A stretch of DNA of 64,000 nt from DATBLY01 sp963705545 (GCA_963705545.1 CAVPJX010000001.1:558001-622000), one strand, 5' to 3'; positions 18,037 to 26,881 are shown, counted from the first letter of the stretch. Made by a program: numbers and translations. Notes: generated by a model from the letters alone, not told the origin.

Positions 18037-18399
18037 ATGGGAACGGTCGCGGTCAAGAGCCTCGACAAGCCCGACGAGTCTCGCACGTTCGCGAACGGGG
18101 TGGCCGAGATGGTCACGATCGGCTCGACCATGGTCGGGCGGGCGACGTTCCAGCCTGGCTGGCGGTGGTCGAATGACGTGAAGCCGATCGCAGGTACCGA
18201 GCGGTGCATGATCCTGCACAAGGGCGTCTGCATCTCCGGCGGATTGGTCATCCAGGCCGACGACGGGACGGAGACGCACATCGGCCCAGGAGATGCCTAC
18301 GTGATCGAGCCGGGACACGACGCGTGGGTGATCGGTGACGACACCTACGTCGGGATCGACTTCTCCGAACAGATGGCGGAGTACGCCAAGCCCAAGTAA
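18037..18399 (+). CDS. Cupin domain protein, copy 1
   Basis: A 120-residue cupin: the metal site is reduced relative to classic cupins, and GPGDAYVIEPGHDAWVIGDD forms motif 2. The N-terminal VKSLDKPDESRTF and RATFQPGWRWSNDVKPIAGTE are shared with its paralogue at 22693-23055, about 90% identical by eye. The ATG follows AAGGGAGGTGGTGCGG, a good ribosome site. Relatives are annotated only as cupins. The duplicated gene and the duplicated non-coding repeat lie near each other at both places, although their order differs. Confidence 0.88.
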   Translation: MGTVAVKSLDKPDESRTFANGVAEMVTIGSTMVGRATFQPGWRWSNDVKPIAGTERCMILHKGVCISGGLVIQADDGTETHIGPGDAYVIEPGHDAWVIGDDTYVGIDFSEQMAEYAKPK

Positions 18400-18635
18400 G
18401 GCCGATCGAACAGCGCCCGGCCGGGGCCGGGCGTCCGGATGCATGCGTGACGCAGAGTCCACCCTCTCCGCGGGCTAGGAACGTGTGAAGCCAGACCATC
18501 GAGTTCGCAACCAGGCTTCGAGCTCCTACATGCTCAACCCCCCAAGCCATCCCCGGATCGGATACGCCTAGCCTGTCGCTCGATTCCGGCGGGGGATCAA
18601 GGATCCACGCCGCTCATCGGAGAGCTGAAGTTCCC

Positions 18636-18912
18636 GGTTGTACGCAGGACTGATCCGACCCCCGGCGCTGATCACTCTCCTTCCAGGAGCCGCGGATCGG
18701 CTTCCCCGCCCACCCTTCACCCGGCGTGGTGGTGGGAAGCCCCTGCTGCGACGATCTGCGTCGGCGGATCGAATCTCACCATGGAGGCCGCACGGTCGGC
18801 CCGTGGAGAGCTCACGACAAGCGTCACCAGGTAGCAAGAGACGGCTGTCATGGTCCAATCCCGGCGCCCGGTGCCCGCCTGGCGTGGGGGGAACGATGAG
18901 GCGGGAACATCG
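18636..18912. repeat. Dispersed non-coding repeat, copy 1 (ncRNA or leader candidate)
   Basis: About 277 bp that recurs at 21902-22212 with scattered small indels of 1-5 bases, so it is not conserved as protein. Conserved blocks include GGCGGATCGAATC, CCGCACGGTCGGCCC, AAGAGACGGCTGTCATGGTC and GGGGGGAACGATGAGGCGGG. The last block can form a stem (CCCGCCT with AGGCGGG) whose loop contains a G-rich ribosome-site-like run and an ATG. The repeat begins with a CCCGGTTGTACGCAGG stretch that resembles the arm motif beside the tRNA-Val fragments. It lies just upstream of the secreted-protein gene at 18968 and could be its leader. Confidence 0.7.
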
Positions 18913-18967
18913 GCATTCCAGACACGCACCGCAGATGGCATCCGCTCGGCGCCCGCGAGGAGGAACG

Positions 18968-19824
18968 ATGAAGACTCGCCTCGCCTTGGTCCTGCCGCTG
19001 GCGCTTGGCCTCGCTATCTCCTGGGCCCTGCCGGGTCTCGCCGGGACGATCGAGGTGGTCGTCGCATCGCCGAAACCCGAACTCGGTCCAACGGCATCCG
19101 AGACCTTCGTGGCCTGGTTCGTGCCTGGGAAGGATGGCCGCTCGAACGTGTGGGCTCAGGAGACCGGCTCAGATGAGCCGTTCCGGGTGAACCCTGTACC
19201 GTCGCCTACACGGGCGGGATCGAAGGATCGACGTTCGTGTACGAACAGCGCGATCGGCAGCAAGCCGGATCTGGTCTTCGTCGATCTGGCGACCCGGAGC
19301 CCACTCGACCCGCCGGACGGGATCAACACGCCGAGGGCCGAATTCGCTCCGAGCATGTCCGGAGACCTGATCTTGTTCGGTCGTGGCATCCGCGGCGGCG
19401 TTTCGGTCGTGCTGTTCGACACCTCGAGTGGCACCTCAAGCGTGCTCTACTCCAAGACGAACACGGAGCATCGCTTCTTCACGGTCATCCCGACACAGGT
19501 GAACGGGGAGGCGTATATCGCTACGACATCGCGGCAGCCACGACGACCCCTATCGCGCACGACGAAGGCGAATGGCTCTACGGCCCATCCGTGAGCACGG
19601 ATGGAACGGTGTACTTCGGCCGGAGCGGGCTCGCGTGCGGGCACGGCGCTCAGCTCGTCTCGCAGGCACTGGACGGCTCGGAAACGGTCCTCTACGACGT
19701 CCCGAAGTCGGACGATTTCGGCTTCTGGGCGCTGGATCGCAGCGATGGGACGACCGACGTCTACTTCGACCCGGGAAGTTGCACCGGTTCGGACTTCGGC
19801 GACATCGTGAAGCTCAATGTCTAG
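18968..19824 (+). pseudogene. Secreted beta-propeller-like protein broken by three frameshifts
   Basis: The ATG at 18968 has GAGGAGGA upstream and opens a signal peptide (LALVLPLALGLAISWALPG). The protein then reads as a WD/TolB-like propeller, but the frame must switch three times. After FRVNP the sense continues in another frame (TVAYTGGIEGSTFVYEQRD), returns near 19262 (LVFVDLATRSPLD), and leaves again near 19505, where GGVYRYDIAAATTTPIAHD runs on to KLNV and a stop at 19824. Each break fits a one-base indel. It is either a decayed gene or a stretch with several assembly errors. An in-frame alternative start at 18894 lies inside the upstream repeat. Confidence 0.68.
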
Positions 19825-19870
19825 CGGAATCACCCTGCCGCTCTTGATCCATCCATAGCTCAGTTCGTGG

Positions 19871-19910
19871 TGGGCGCTAGAACTCGAACCCCCGACCTTC
19901 CCCTTGGAGG
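19871..19910 (-). repeat. tRNA-Val 3'-half fragment a (putative att site)
   Basis: A diverged copy of the 3' half of the tRNA-Val at 37893, in the same orientation: TGGGCGCT acceptor side, CTCGAACCCCCGACCTTC T-arm, then an altered anticodon arm. At least six differences can be counted. It has no D-arm or 5' acceptor strand, so it is not a tRNA gene. About 70 bases further on is CCTTGGCGTG followed by CGGTTGTTACG (19991-20001), a motif shared with other fragments. It marks the left end of the unit carrying the IPT-domain gene. Confidence 0.7.
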
Positions 19911-20241
19911 AGACGAGGAAGGGCAGGTCAGAGGCTGAGCAGGCGTTTCGGCGTGCACACTAGTACCTGCGCCCACCTTGGCGTGCCGCCCGGTTGTTAC
20001 GACCCCCTTCCCCAGGAGTCATCACGAGCACCTCACGACCGCTTCCGCTGGGTCGAGCTGGCGCGGTGAGGTCTTCGCCAGATCGGATACGACGGTGCAG
20101 GTCTATCGGGCCGAAGCTCGATCCGAGCTCATCGAGTAGGGTGAGTGGAGGTCGCCACGGAAAGACATCGACGAACGGCGTTCGGAGATGGGCACGTGGC
20201 GCGCCGTCATCGCCCACCGACGCCAGAAGGGGGGACCCTCT

Positions 20242-21375
20242 ATGAGGTTCCGAAAGAGGAACGTATCTCGTGCCGCGATCGCGGCGCTCGCTCTCGGCGT
20301 GACGGCGGTGCTCGTGACGGCATCGCCCGCGTCGGCATCCACGATCACGTCGTTCACCCCGACGTGCGGTGTCAACCCAGCGGTGATCACCATCAACGGG
20401 AGCGGTTTCACCGGGATGACCGACGTCCTGTTCAACGGTACGTCTGCACCCGTCGAGAACTTCGTCTCGGACGCCCAGGTGACCGCGACGGTGCCTGCCG
20501 GTGCCACGGCGGGCCCGATCACCGTCGAGACCCCGGCCGCCGACACCGCGAGCACGGCGAACTTCATCCCCGCCGCAGCAGGGGTGCCGACGATCACCTC
20601 GTTCGTGCCGACGACCGGAAGCGTCGGATCGAGCGTCGTCATCACCGGTACGAACTTCGGGTGCACGACGTCGGTGATGTTCAACACGACGGCCGCGACG
20701 ACCTACGTCGTCAACTCGGCCACCCAGATCACCGCGACCGTACCGGTCGGTACCACGACCGGTCCGCTCCACGTGACGACTTCGGGTGGCGGTCCGGCGA
20801 ACAGCGCGACCAACTTCACCGTGGTCGCGGGACCCGCCATCACGTCCTTCACGCCTACGAGCGGCGCCGTTGGGACGAGCGTCACGATCACCGGAACGAA
20901 CCTCACCGGGGTGACCTCGGTCAAGTTCAACGGCGTCACGGCGACGTTCACGACGAGCACCGCCACGTCGGTGACCGCGACCGTTCCCTCGGGTGCCACG
21001 ACCGGCAAGATCCAGGTGACGACCCCGGGCGGCACGGCGACCAGCGCCACCGACTTCACGGTGACGACGGGCCCGACGAAGCACCAGCGTTCCGTTGGCT
21101 TCAAGCTCAAGGGGCATCTGACCGCGAGCGGGACCGTCAAGGTCGCCGATGGGTTCAACGCCTGCCGATCCAACGTCACCGTCAAGATCCAGCGCCTGAA
21201 GAACGGCGCCTGGAAGACGGTCGGGTCGGATAAGACCGCGTCGGATGGCAAGTACAAGGAGGCCTTGGACGACAAGACCGGCAAGTATCGCGCCATGGTG
21301 GCGAAGAAGTCGCTGAACGGTGGCGACGACATCTGTGTGAAGGACACGTCACCCACCGTGAAGCACAAGCACTGA
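20242..21375 (+). CDS. Secreted IPT/TIG-repeat protein
   Basis: From the ATG at 20242 (GGGGGGACC upstream) the 377-residue protein has a signal peptide (AAIAALALGVTAVLVTASPASA). Three IPT/TIG immunoglobulin-like domains follow, each opening with ITSF(T/V)PT and containing the VxITGxxF and TATVPxGATxGxIxV pattern. A Lys-rich C-terminal domain (about 290-377, KVKIQRLKNGAWKTVGSDKT type) resembles carbohydrate-binding or SMP-like surface modules. It is probably a cell-surface or matrix protein. It is the only gene in its tRNA-fragment-bounded unit (19.9-21.8 kb), followed by a strong hairpin. Confidence 0.85.
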   Translation: MRFRKRNVSRAAIAALALGVTAVLVTASPASASTITSFTPTCGVNPAVITINGSGFTGMTDVLFNGTSAPVENFVSDAQVTATVPAGATAGPITVETPAADTASTANFIPAAAGVPTITSFVPTTGSVGSSVVITGTNFGCTTSVMFNTTAATTYVVNSATQITATVPVGTTTGPLHVTTSGGGPANSATNFTVVAGPAITSFTPTSGAVGTSVTITGTNLTGVTSVKFNGVTATFTTSTATSVTATVPSGATTGKIQVTTPGGTATSATDFTVTTGPTKHQRSVGFKLKGHLTASGTVKVADGFNACRSNVTVKIQRLKNGAWKTVGSDKTASDGKYKEALDDKTGKYRAMVAKKSLNGGDDICVKDTSPTVKHKH

Positions 21376-21404
21376 CGTCAGAAGACCGACGCCGGTTCCA
21401 GGGG

Positions 21405-21424
21405 GCGGCTCCTTCGGGGGCCGC
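21405..21424 (+). terminator. Hairpin terminator after IPT gene
   Basis: An eight-pair stem, GCGGCTCC and GGGGCCGC, closed by a TTCG tetraloop (one G-U pair), starts 30 bases after the IPT gene's stop codon. It is followed by CTCCTTCGTTC rather than a clean T-run, so it is a probable intrinsic terminator of high-GC type. Confidence 0.7.
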
Positions 21425-21758
21425 TCCTTCGTTCACCGCCGTCCCGAAGGCGTCCCCGTGTGTAGGTGAGCGGACGGAAGGTGGAAGTTGTCGGGTTCGG
21501 CCCGATTAGCCTTCTGGCGACCGACACGCCAACTCTACCCGGATGCGTGCACCATCCTCGCTCGGCGAAGCCGTCAACCTTGGTGGGCACCCGTCTGCGG
21601 ACTGTCGAGGTGGATGATCGGGCAGACGCTGTCGTCTATACAGATTCGGGTTCTTGGTGTTGGTCCCACGGCCGGATCCTTGCACGCCCTGTGGGATTTC
21701 CTCTTTCTGAGAGACGGCCGCTGGGCCAGCCTGACGTGTCATAGTGCGGCTTCTTCTG

Positions 21759-21804
21759 TGGGCGCTGAGGGACTCGAACCCCCCAACTTCGCCCGTGTAC
21801 GCGC
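21759..21804 (-). repeat. tRNA-Val 3'-half fragment b (putative att site)
   Basis: TGGGCGCTGAGGGACTCGAA matches the tRNA-Val 3' end exactly. The T-arm edge and anticodon arm carry about six changes, including one insertion. No 5' half is present. After it come CCTTGGCGTG, TGTTGTTACGT and GGGTTGTTGCGCAGG (up to 21915), the arm-like motif, which then runs straight into the dispersed repeat at 21902. It is the boundary between the IPT unit and the cupin/DUF4203 unit. Confidence 0.78.
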
Positions 21805-21901
21805 GACGAGGAAGTGCTTGTCAGGGGCTTGAGCCGCGGTTCCGCGTGTCTCGCATGCATGTTCGTCCTTCCGCCTTGGCGTGACGCCGTGTTGTTACGT
21901 G

Positions 21902-22212
21902 GGTTGTTGCGCAGGATCTGGAATCCGACCACCCGGCGCTGATGACCCACCCTTCCTTCCTAGAAGCCGCGGGATCCGGCTTCCCCCGCCCGATCGCCGT
22001 CCCCCGGCCACTTGTCGTTGGGAAGCCCTCGCTGCGAGGATCCATGCGCATCGGCGGATCGAATCATCCTCACCATGGATGACCGCACGGTCGGCCCCTG
22101 GATGAGCTCCACGACAAGAGTCACCGCAGGTAGACAAGAGACGGCTGTCATGGTCCGATCCCGGCGCCCCGTGCCCGCCTGTCTTGGGGGGAACGATGAG
22201 GCGGGAACATCC
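21902..22212. repeat. Dispersed non-coding repeat, copy 2 (ncRNA or leader candidate)
   Basis: The second copy of the 18636-18912 repeat, about 35 bp longer because of several small insertions. All conserved blocks are present, including the CCCGCCT/AGGCGGG stem with GGGGGGAACGATG in the loop. It starts inside the arm-like motif next to tRNA fragment b, so it lies at the very edge of its unit. No intact gene follows directly: an in-frame reading from the loop ATG (MRREHPAGVRAEEPL...) stops after 43 codons without recognisable features. Confidence 0.7.
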
Positions 22213-22363
22213 CGCCGGAGTAAGAGCGGAAGAGCCGCTGAGGCCACTCGTGGGCAGCGAGGGAACGGAAGAGCATGATCTCCTCCCCCCGCCGTTCGAG
22301 GATCGACGGCATTCTCATCACCTCTGATGCCGGTCCCAACACGACGCAACGGACGCACATGAC

Positions 22364-22468
22364 TCATTCACGCACCGGAGACCGACGGTCCGATCCTGAG
22401 GCGACCAGGGCCAGGGCGAGCGTCCCGATGGAACCGCCAGCGAGCAAGCCAAGCAAGAACTGGAGCAT
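22364..22468 (-). CDS. 34-residue membrane miniprotein, DUF3789-like
   Basis: A tiny frame encodes one hydrophobic helix (FLLGLLAGGSIGTLALALV) followed by a short charged tail (SGSDRRSPVRE). Length, single helix and tail resemble the DUF3789 family. The ATG is preceded by GAGGACGTC, an acceptable ribosome site. Function is unknown. Evidence is limited by its size, and the region around it (22213-22692) has no other supported gene. Confidence 0.42.
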   Translation of the reverse strand: MLQFLLGLLAGGSIGTLALALVASGSDRRSPVRE

Positions 22469-22692
22469 GACGTCCTCGCTTTCGACGTCCTCGCGTTTGG
22501 AGCCGCAGAGGCGGCGGGGCAGGCATGGAGCGAAGCCCACGCTCTTCGGTGATCAACCTATCCCCGCCGCCACCATAGCCTTCGGCCGACATCAAGCGCT
22601 ACATGAGGCCCGGGCCGCTGGGTGCATGACTCCCCCTGGACCACGGGCGGGAGGCGGTCTACGGTGGGAGAACCGAGAAGGAGGTTGCGCGG

Positions 22693-23055
22693 ATGGGCAC
22701 GGTTGCCGTCAAGAGCCTCGACAAGCCTGACGAGACTCGCACGTTCTCGAACGGAGTCGCCGAGATGGTCACGATCGGCTCGACGATGCTCGGTCGGGCG
22801 ACGTTCCAGCCCGGGTGGCGGTGGTCGAACGACGTGAAGCCGATCGCTGGCACCGAGCGCTGCATGATCCTGCACAAGGGCTACTGCATCTCAGGCGGAT
22901 TGGCTATCCAGGCCGACGACGGGACGGAAACACACATCGGGCCCGGCGATGCCTACGTGATCGAGCCCGGACACGACGCGTGGGTGGTCGGCGACGAGAT
23001 CTACACCGGGATCGACTTCTCCGAGCAGATGGCAGGGTACGCGAAGCCCAGGTAG
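22693..23055 (+). CDS. Cupin domain protein, copy 2
   Basis: A 120-residue paralogue of 18037-18399, with about a dozen substitutions, mostly conservative (FANG to FSNG, GVCISGGLVI to GYCISGGLAI, WVIGDDTYVG to WVVGDEIYTG). All glycine turns and the GPGDAYVIEPGHDAW motif are retained. The ribosome site is AGAAGGAGGTTGCG. It belongs to the unit bounded by tRNA fragments b and c. The two copies also share their upstream ribosome-site region, which supports duplication of a segment longer than the gene. Confidence 0.88.
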   Translation: MGTVAVKSLDKPDETRTFSNGVAEMVTIGSTMLGRATFQPGWRWSNDVKPIAGTERCMILHKGYCISGGLAIQADDGTETHIGPGDAYVIEPGHDAWVVGDEIYTGIDFSEQMAGYAKPR

Positions 23056-23297
23056 GCCGGTCAGCGGGCTCGGCAGTGACAGGCCGAGGTGCGTCAACTC
23101 GGGCCCCCGGCGTCGATGGGGGTGGTACCGGCGTTCAGCTCCTCACGACCCTCGTCGAGCTCTCCATCGAGATCCTGTACATGCTGGTCAGGATCCCGGC
23201 CGCGTCTCAGCAGCGCCAGCGAAGGTGCTGGCTCAGGGCTTCTTTCGGTGTAACGATTCCGTTGAAGCGGCTACGGTCGCTCGATGAAGGAGTATTC

Positions 23298-23984
23298 ATG
23301 GAAGGTGGATCGGTCCTCGGGAACCTCCTCGCCGGAGGGATCCTGTTGTTCCTGGGTAGCCTCATCGCATTCGCGGGCTACCGGCTGTTCCTGATACTGC
23401 TGCCGATCTACGGGTTCTTCTTCGGGCTGTCGTTCGGCGCGCACTCGGTGCAGGCGCTCTTCGGCGACGGCTTCCTGGCCACCACCACGAGCTGGGTGGT
23501 CGGCTTCTTCGCGGGGCTGTTGTTCGCGCTCCTCTCGTACCTGTTCTGGGTCTTCGCGGTCGCCCTGGTAGCCGGCTCGCTCGGGTACGCGTTGGTAACG
23601 GGCTTCTTCTCACTGTTCGGCGCCGACCTCGATGTGCTGGTCTGGATCGTCGGCGTCCTGGTCGGCATCGTCTTCGGGATCGCCGCGGTGGTGATGAACC
23701 TCCAGAAGGCCATCGTGATCATCGCCACAGGCCTCCTGGGCGCCTGGACGGTCGTGGGGACGTTCCTGTTCCTGTTCACTTCCGCCACACCGCAGAGCAT
23801 CGCGGAGAGCGGCGCGAAGATGGTGCTCGACGACCACCCGCTCTGGTTCCTGATCTTCGCCGTGGTGGCGGCGGTGGGGATGATCTTCCAGTTCCAGATC
23901 AACCGCAGCTATGAGATCGAGCGGTACAACCGCTGGGAGGCGTCGATGGGCGGCACCCAAGGGACACCCCCACCGTCGATCTAG
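23298..23984 (+). CDS. DUF4203-type multi-spanning membrane protein
   Basis: From the ATG at 23298 (GAAGGAG upstream) the 228-residue protein has seven or so hydrophobic segments: LLAGGILLFLGSLIAFAGYR, LPIYGFFFGLSFGA, WVVGFFAGLLFALLSYLFWV and so on. The small-residue-rich helices and the Gly-Phe pattern fit the DUF4203/TMEM198-like family. The soluble C-terminal tail is NRSYEIERYNRWEASMGG. Function is unknown. It is the last gene before tRNA fragment c, 58 bases from it. Confidence 0.82.
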   Translation: MEGGSVLGNLLAGGILLFLGSLIAFAGYRLFLILLPIYGFFFGLSFGAHSVQALFGDGFLATTTSWVVGFFAGLLFALLSYLFWVFAVALVAGSLGYALVTGFFSLFGADLDVLVWIVGVLVGIVFGIAAVVMNLQKAIVIIATGLLGAWTVVGTFLFLFTSATPQSIAESGAKMVLDDHPLWFLIFAVVAAVGMIFQFQINRSYEIERYNRWEASMGGTQGTPPPSI

Positions 23985-24042
23985 GCGCCAGCCTCGAGCC
24001 GCGCCGGAGGCAATCTCCGTGCCGCGGCGTTCCCTTTCCTCG

Positions 24043-24090
24043 TGGGCGCTGAGGATCTCGAACCCCCGACCTTCGCCTTGTAGGGGCGCG
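24043..24090 (-). repeat. tRNA-Val 3'-half fragment c (putative att site)
   Basis: This fragment matches the 3' half of tRNA-Val with three differences (GGACTC to ATCTC, and one base in the anticodon stem); the CCTTGTA anticodon loop region is retained. There is no 5' half. On its anticodon side is a GACGAACGTGCTGCCAGAGTCA stretch (here split, 24085-24106) that resembles the equivalent position of fragments b and e. The GTTAYGC arm motif was not found here. Confidence 0.82.
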
Positions 24091-24203
24091 ACGAACGTGC
24101 TGCCAGAGTCACACTGGCGTCGCACCGGCCCAGCCATCCGGCCTATCGACATCCGGCGCAGGCGCACTACGCTGGGCACGCTGCCCGTGGGAGGAGGTAG
24201 GAG

Positions 24204-25973
24204 ATGATCCGACGGGTCGCCACGATGCTGCCGCTCCTACTCATGGCGCTCGGAATCGTTCCGGCTTGGGCGGGCACCGCCGGAACGCTCACCATCACCG
24301 AAGATACGAAGCTCCGCTCGGACCATCTCGGGAACATCGTGGTCGCGGCCGACGGGATCACGCTCGATTGCCTGGGCCACACGGTCTCGGGCGTCGACGA
24401 GACGGGGATCATGGTCCAAGACCACCGATCGGTCACGATCCGCGACTGTCGCGTCACCGGCTTCTTCAACGGGATCGTCCTCCTCGGCGGCACGGGCAAC
24501 CGCCTGATCGACAACACGACCTCCGCGAACCTCAACGCCGGCGTGGCCTGCGCCGAAGCCCAGGACAACCTCGTGAAGGGCAACGCCGCCGACGACAACG
24601 GGAACAACGGGTTCCAGTTCTCGTTCTGCTCGGGGAACGCCGTTCGGGACAACTCGGCGACGGGCAACCACGGGACCGGTGGGTTCGCGTTCGCCTCCTC
24701 GAACGACAACCGGATGCTCGGGAACGTCGCCGACGCGAACGGCGACGCCGGCTTCCACCTGATCGGGTCGTCGGGGAACCGACTGGCGTTCAATCACGCT
24801 CGCGGGAACACGGTCCGGGGGTTCGGCCTGTTCCTCGCCTCCGACGGCAACACCGTCGTCGGCAACGCCGCGTCCGAGAACCTGGGGGATGGATTCGAGC
24901 TGGGCGGTTCGAACCGCAACACCGTCAAGCGGAACGCTTCGTGGGACAACGCCCGCGGGTTCGAGATCTACGACGCGGAGCAGAACCGCTTCATCGAGAA
25001 CACGGCCACGAGCAACGACCTCAACGGGTTCATCCTGTTCGCCACGTCGCACACGACCTTCGCGCACAACCGATCCACCAGCAACGGCGGGAACGGGTTC
25101 ATCCAATGGGGATCCCTGGGCGAGGCGTTCCCCTCGTCGACGCTGAACACGTTCTCACGCAACGTCGCGGCGGACAACGCGCTCAACGGGTTCGCGCTGC
25201 ACGGCGCGGCGGACAGCCCCATCGGCGACGACCCGCCGACGCGGGGAACCTATCGGCACAACGCGGCCTTCGCGAACGCCGGCATCGGCTTCTACCTCTC
25301 GACCGACACGGGTCCCACCGTTGAGAACGTGCTCGAGGTCAACGTCGCCTGCAAGAACCGTGAGGGGGACGCGCTCGACGAGAACGCTCCGGGCGACAAC
25401 GTCTGGCGCGGGAACCGTCTCTGCACCCCGCTCGCCGTGACGATCGTGAACACGCTCGGGACCGCCTCGCCCGACGGGACCTTCGACGTCTTCGGTTCGG
25501 GCGGCCAGGGGATCTCCGATGGTGGGTTCGTCGGTCCGCGGTTCACGCTCGCCGAACGAACGGTCGTCACCGAGATCGGCGGATTCTTGAACAACTGCGA
25601 GACGATCATCGCCGGCATCCCGCAGTGCCCGGATACGCAGCCGTTCACGGTCCAGATCCGACCCTCGGTCGGCGGCGCACCCGACCCATCGAAGGTGCTC
25701 GCCACCTTGGTGCTGTCGCACGACGACGACCCGCTCGTCGTCTCGTTCGAATCCGTCGAGGATCATCTGATCCTCCCGCCGGGCTCGTACTTCGCGCTGT
25801 TCGCGCCCCAGGGCGAGGACGGTGGCTTCTTGATGGGCTTCGCGAGCGCTCCGTCCGCGTACCAGGCCGGGACGACCCCGATGGGGTTCCTCGATCCATC
25901 CTCGGGGCAGGCCCTGGCGTCGGATTCGATCGCCGCGGTGCGGATCCTGGGTCGAACGACGCGAAGCAGCTGA
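24204..25973 (+). CDS. Secreted right-handed beta-helix (NosD-like) protein
   Basis: A 589-residue exported protein with a signal peptide (MLPLLLMALGIVPAWAG). Residues 25-400 are parallel beta-helix repeats of roughly 22 residues: RLIDNTTSANLNAGV, LVKGNAADDNGNNGF, AVRDNSATGNHGTGG, RLAFNHARGNTVRGF and so on, the NosD/pectate-lyase-like pattern with Asn ladders. A C-terminal domain (about 420-585) contains a Cys pair (NNCETI...PQCPDT) and ends AVRILG, resembling the 'choice-of-anchor R' type. It may bind or cleave polysaccharide, but no catalytic motif is evident. A GGGAGGAGG ribosome site precedes it, and it is the first gene of its unit. Confidence 0.84.
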   Translation: MIRRVATMLPLLLMALGIVPAWAGTAGTLTITEDTKLRSDHLGNIVVAADGITLDCLGHTVSGVDETGIMVQDHRSVTIRDCRVTGFFNGIVLLGGTGNRLIDNTTSANLNAGVACAEAQDNLVKGNAADDNGNNGFQFSFCSGNAVRDNSATGNHGTGGFAFASSNDNRMLGNVADANGDAGFHLIGSSGNRLAFNHARGNTVRGFGLFLASDGNTVVGNAASENLGDGFELGGSNRNTVKRNASWDNARGFEIYDAEQNRFIENTATSNDLNGFILFATSHTTFAHNRSTSNGGNGFIQWGSLGEAFPSSTLNTFSRNVAADNALNGFALHGAADSPIGDDPPTRGTYRHNAAFANAGIGFYLSTDTGPTVENVLEVNVACKNREGDALDENAPGDNVWRGNRLCTPLAVTIVNTLGTASPDGTFDVFGSGGQGISDGGFVGPRFTLAERTVVTEIGGFLNNCETIIAGIPQCPDTQPFTVQIRPSVGGAPDPSKVLATLVLSHDDDPLVVSFESVEDHLILPPGSYFALFAPQGEDGGFLMGFASAPSAYQAGTTPMGFLDPSSGQALASDSIAAVRILGRTTRSS

Positions 25974-26292
25974 GGCGAGCCCGTTTCGGAACCGTCAAAG
26001 GAGCCGGCGTCGAGCTCTTGTCGTCGACCCCATCAGCCGAACCTCATCCGTACGATCCCGTCGATGCCGTTCCACACACGATGGTGACGTTGCCCGACCG
26101 GTGGGCCACCGGCGCTCCACCGGATCGGCCGCCACCGTGTCCGCAAGGACGACGACGTTACCTCTACCGTGGGAGGAGCCGATCTGGCATGACCACTCTA
26201 TGAACGCTTCCTTGTCTCCACGAACGCTTCTTTGTCCGGCGTGGCATGGCTGCGTCAACGTGAGCGAGGTCTTGGTGAGAGGAAGAGGCGAG
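25974..26292. other. Intergenic region, about 320 bp
   Basis: No supported gene. Frames on both strands are short and compositionally unlike neighbouring genes. Two near-repeats of ACGAACGCTTCTTTGTC and TGAACGCTTCCTTGTC (about 26202-26238) are seen; their meaning is unknown. Confidence 0.5.
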
Positions 26293-26511
26293 ATGGCTGA
26301 CCGACCGGGGACCGCGTACTGCGTCGTGCACAGGGCCTGGCGACTGAACGGCGACGAGTTCTGCAGTCCCAAGGGGGGTTGGTTCTACCCGTCGATCTGG
26401 GCACGGCAGTGGAAGTCGTGCAGTTCGTGGCAAGCAAGCCGTCGGAAGGATGGTTGGCGGCCTCGTGGGGACGATGAGCTGCGGCTGCTGATGCATCGTG
26501 GCACGGCGTAG
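26293..26511 (+). CDS. Short hypothetical protein
   Basis: A 72-residue frame (MADRPGTAYCVVHRAW...LLMHRGTA) with GGAAGAGGCGAG before its ATG. It is unusually rich in Trp and carries Cys at several places (YCVVH, FCSPKGGWF, KSCSSW), and could be a small metal-binding protein. I recognise no family, and codon usage gives only weak support. It may be a cassette-type orphan gene. Confidence 0.4.
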   Translation: MADRPGTAYCVVHRAWRLNGDEFCSPKGGWFYPSIWARQWKSCSSWQASRRKDGWRPRGDDELRLLMHRGTA

Positions 26512-26698
26512 CTGCGCCGGCTCCCGGTAGGACAACGATGTTCACCTAACCGTGGTAGGTCGACCACTGGCGAGGACGACCGGTCGAGCTCTACGCGAGG
26601 CATCTGAGAGTTCGCTGGGCATCTGCGCCACGCGCAAGCCGTCAGAAGCCGCCGCCGGTACAACCCACGGAACCACCGAGCAGACGAGGAGGTGGACG

Positions 26699-26839
26699 AT
26701 GGCATCGGAAGGGTCCGGATACAGGCGGAAGTGGAAGAGGTGGCTCGCGATCTACCTCGCGGTTGGAGCGGTCGCCTACGTCGTCTTGTACGTCGCGTTC
26801 TTCAATCACGGCGGCGGTGGAGGCGGTTTCCACTACTGA
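26699..26839 (+). CDS. 46-residue membrane protein with Gly-rich tail
   Basis: The ATG at 26699 follows GAGGAGGTGGACG, a strong ribosome site. The product has a basic N terminus (YRRKWKRW), one transmembrane helix (LAIYLAVGAVAYVVLYVAFF) and a tail HGGGGGGFHY. The helix and positive-inside N terminus make it a plausible single-pass membrane miniprotein, with no known function. A strong inverted repeat follows 42 bases downstream. Confidence 0.6.
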   Translation: MASEGSGYRRKWKRWLAIYLAVGAVAYVVLYVAFFNHGGGGGGFHY

Positions 26840-26881
26840 CGCAGGTTGGACGCTGGCGGGAAGCGGGACTCCCGAACCCGT

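Noticed and set aside
18636..18912. The dispersed repeat as a c-di-GMP (GEMM) or cobalamin riboswitch
   Set aside because: A short stretch on the minus strand (ATGACAGCCG) resembles one GEMM block, but the AGGGCAAACC and ACGCAAAG blocks are missing and the gene orientation does not fit.
20103..21368. Minus-strand frames of 194 and 221 codons opposite the IPT gene
   Set aside because: Valine/threonine-rich antisense shadow of a repeat protein. The sense frame has signal peptide, ribosome site and three IPT domains.
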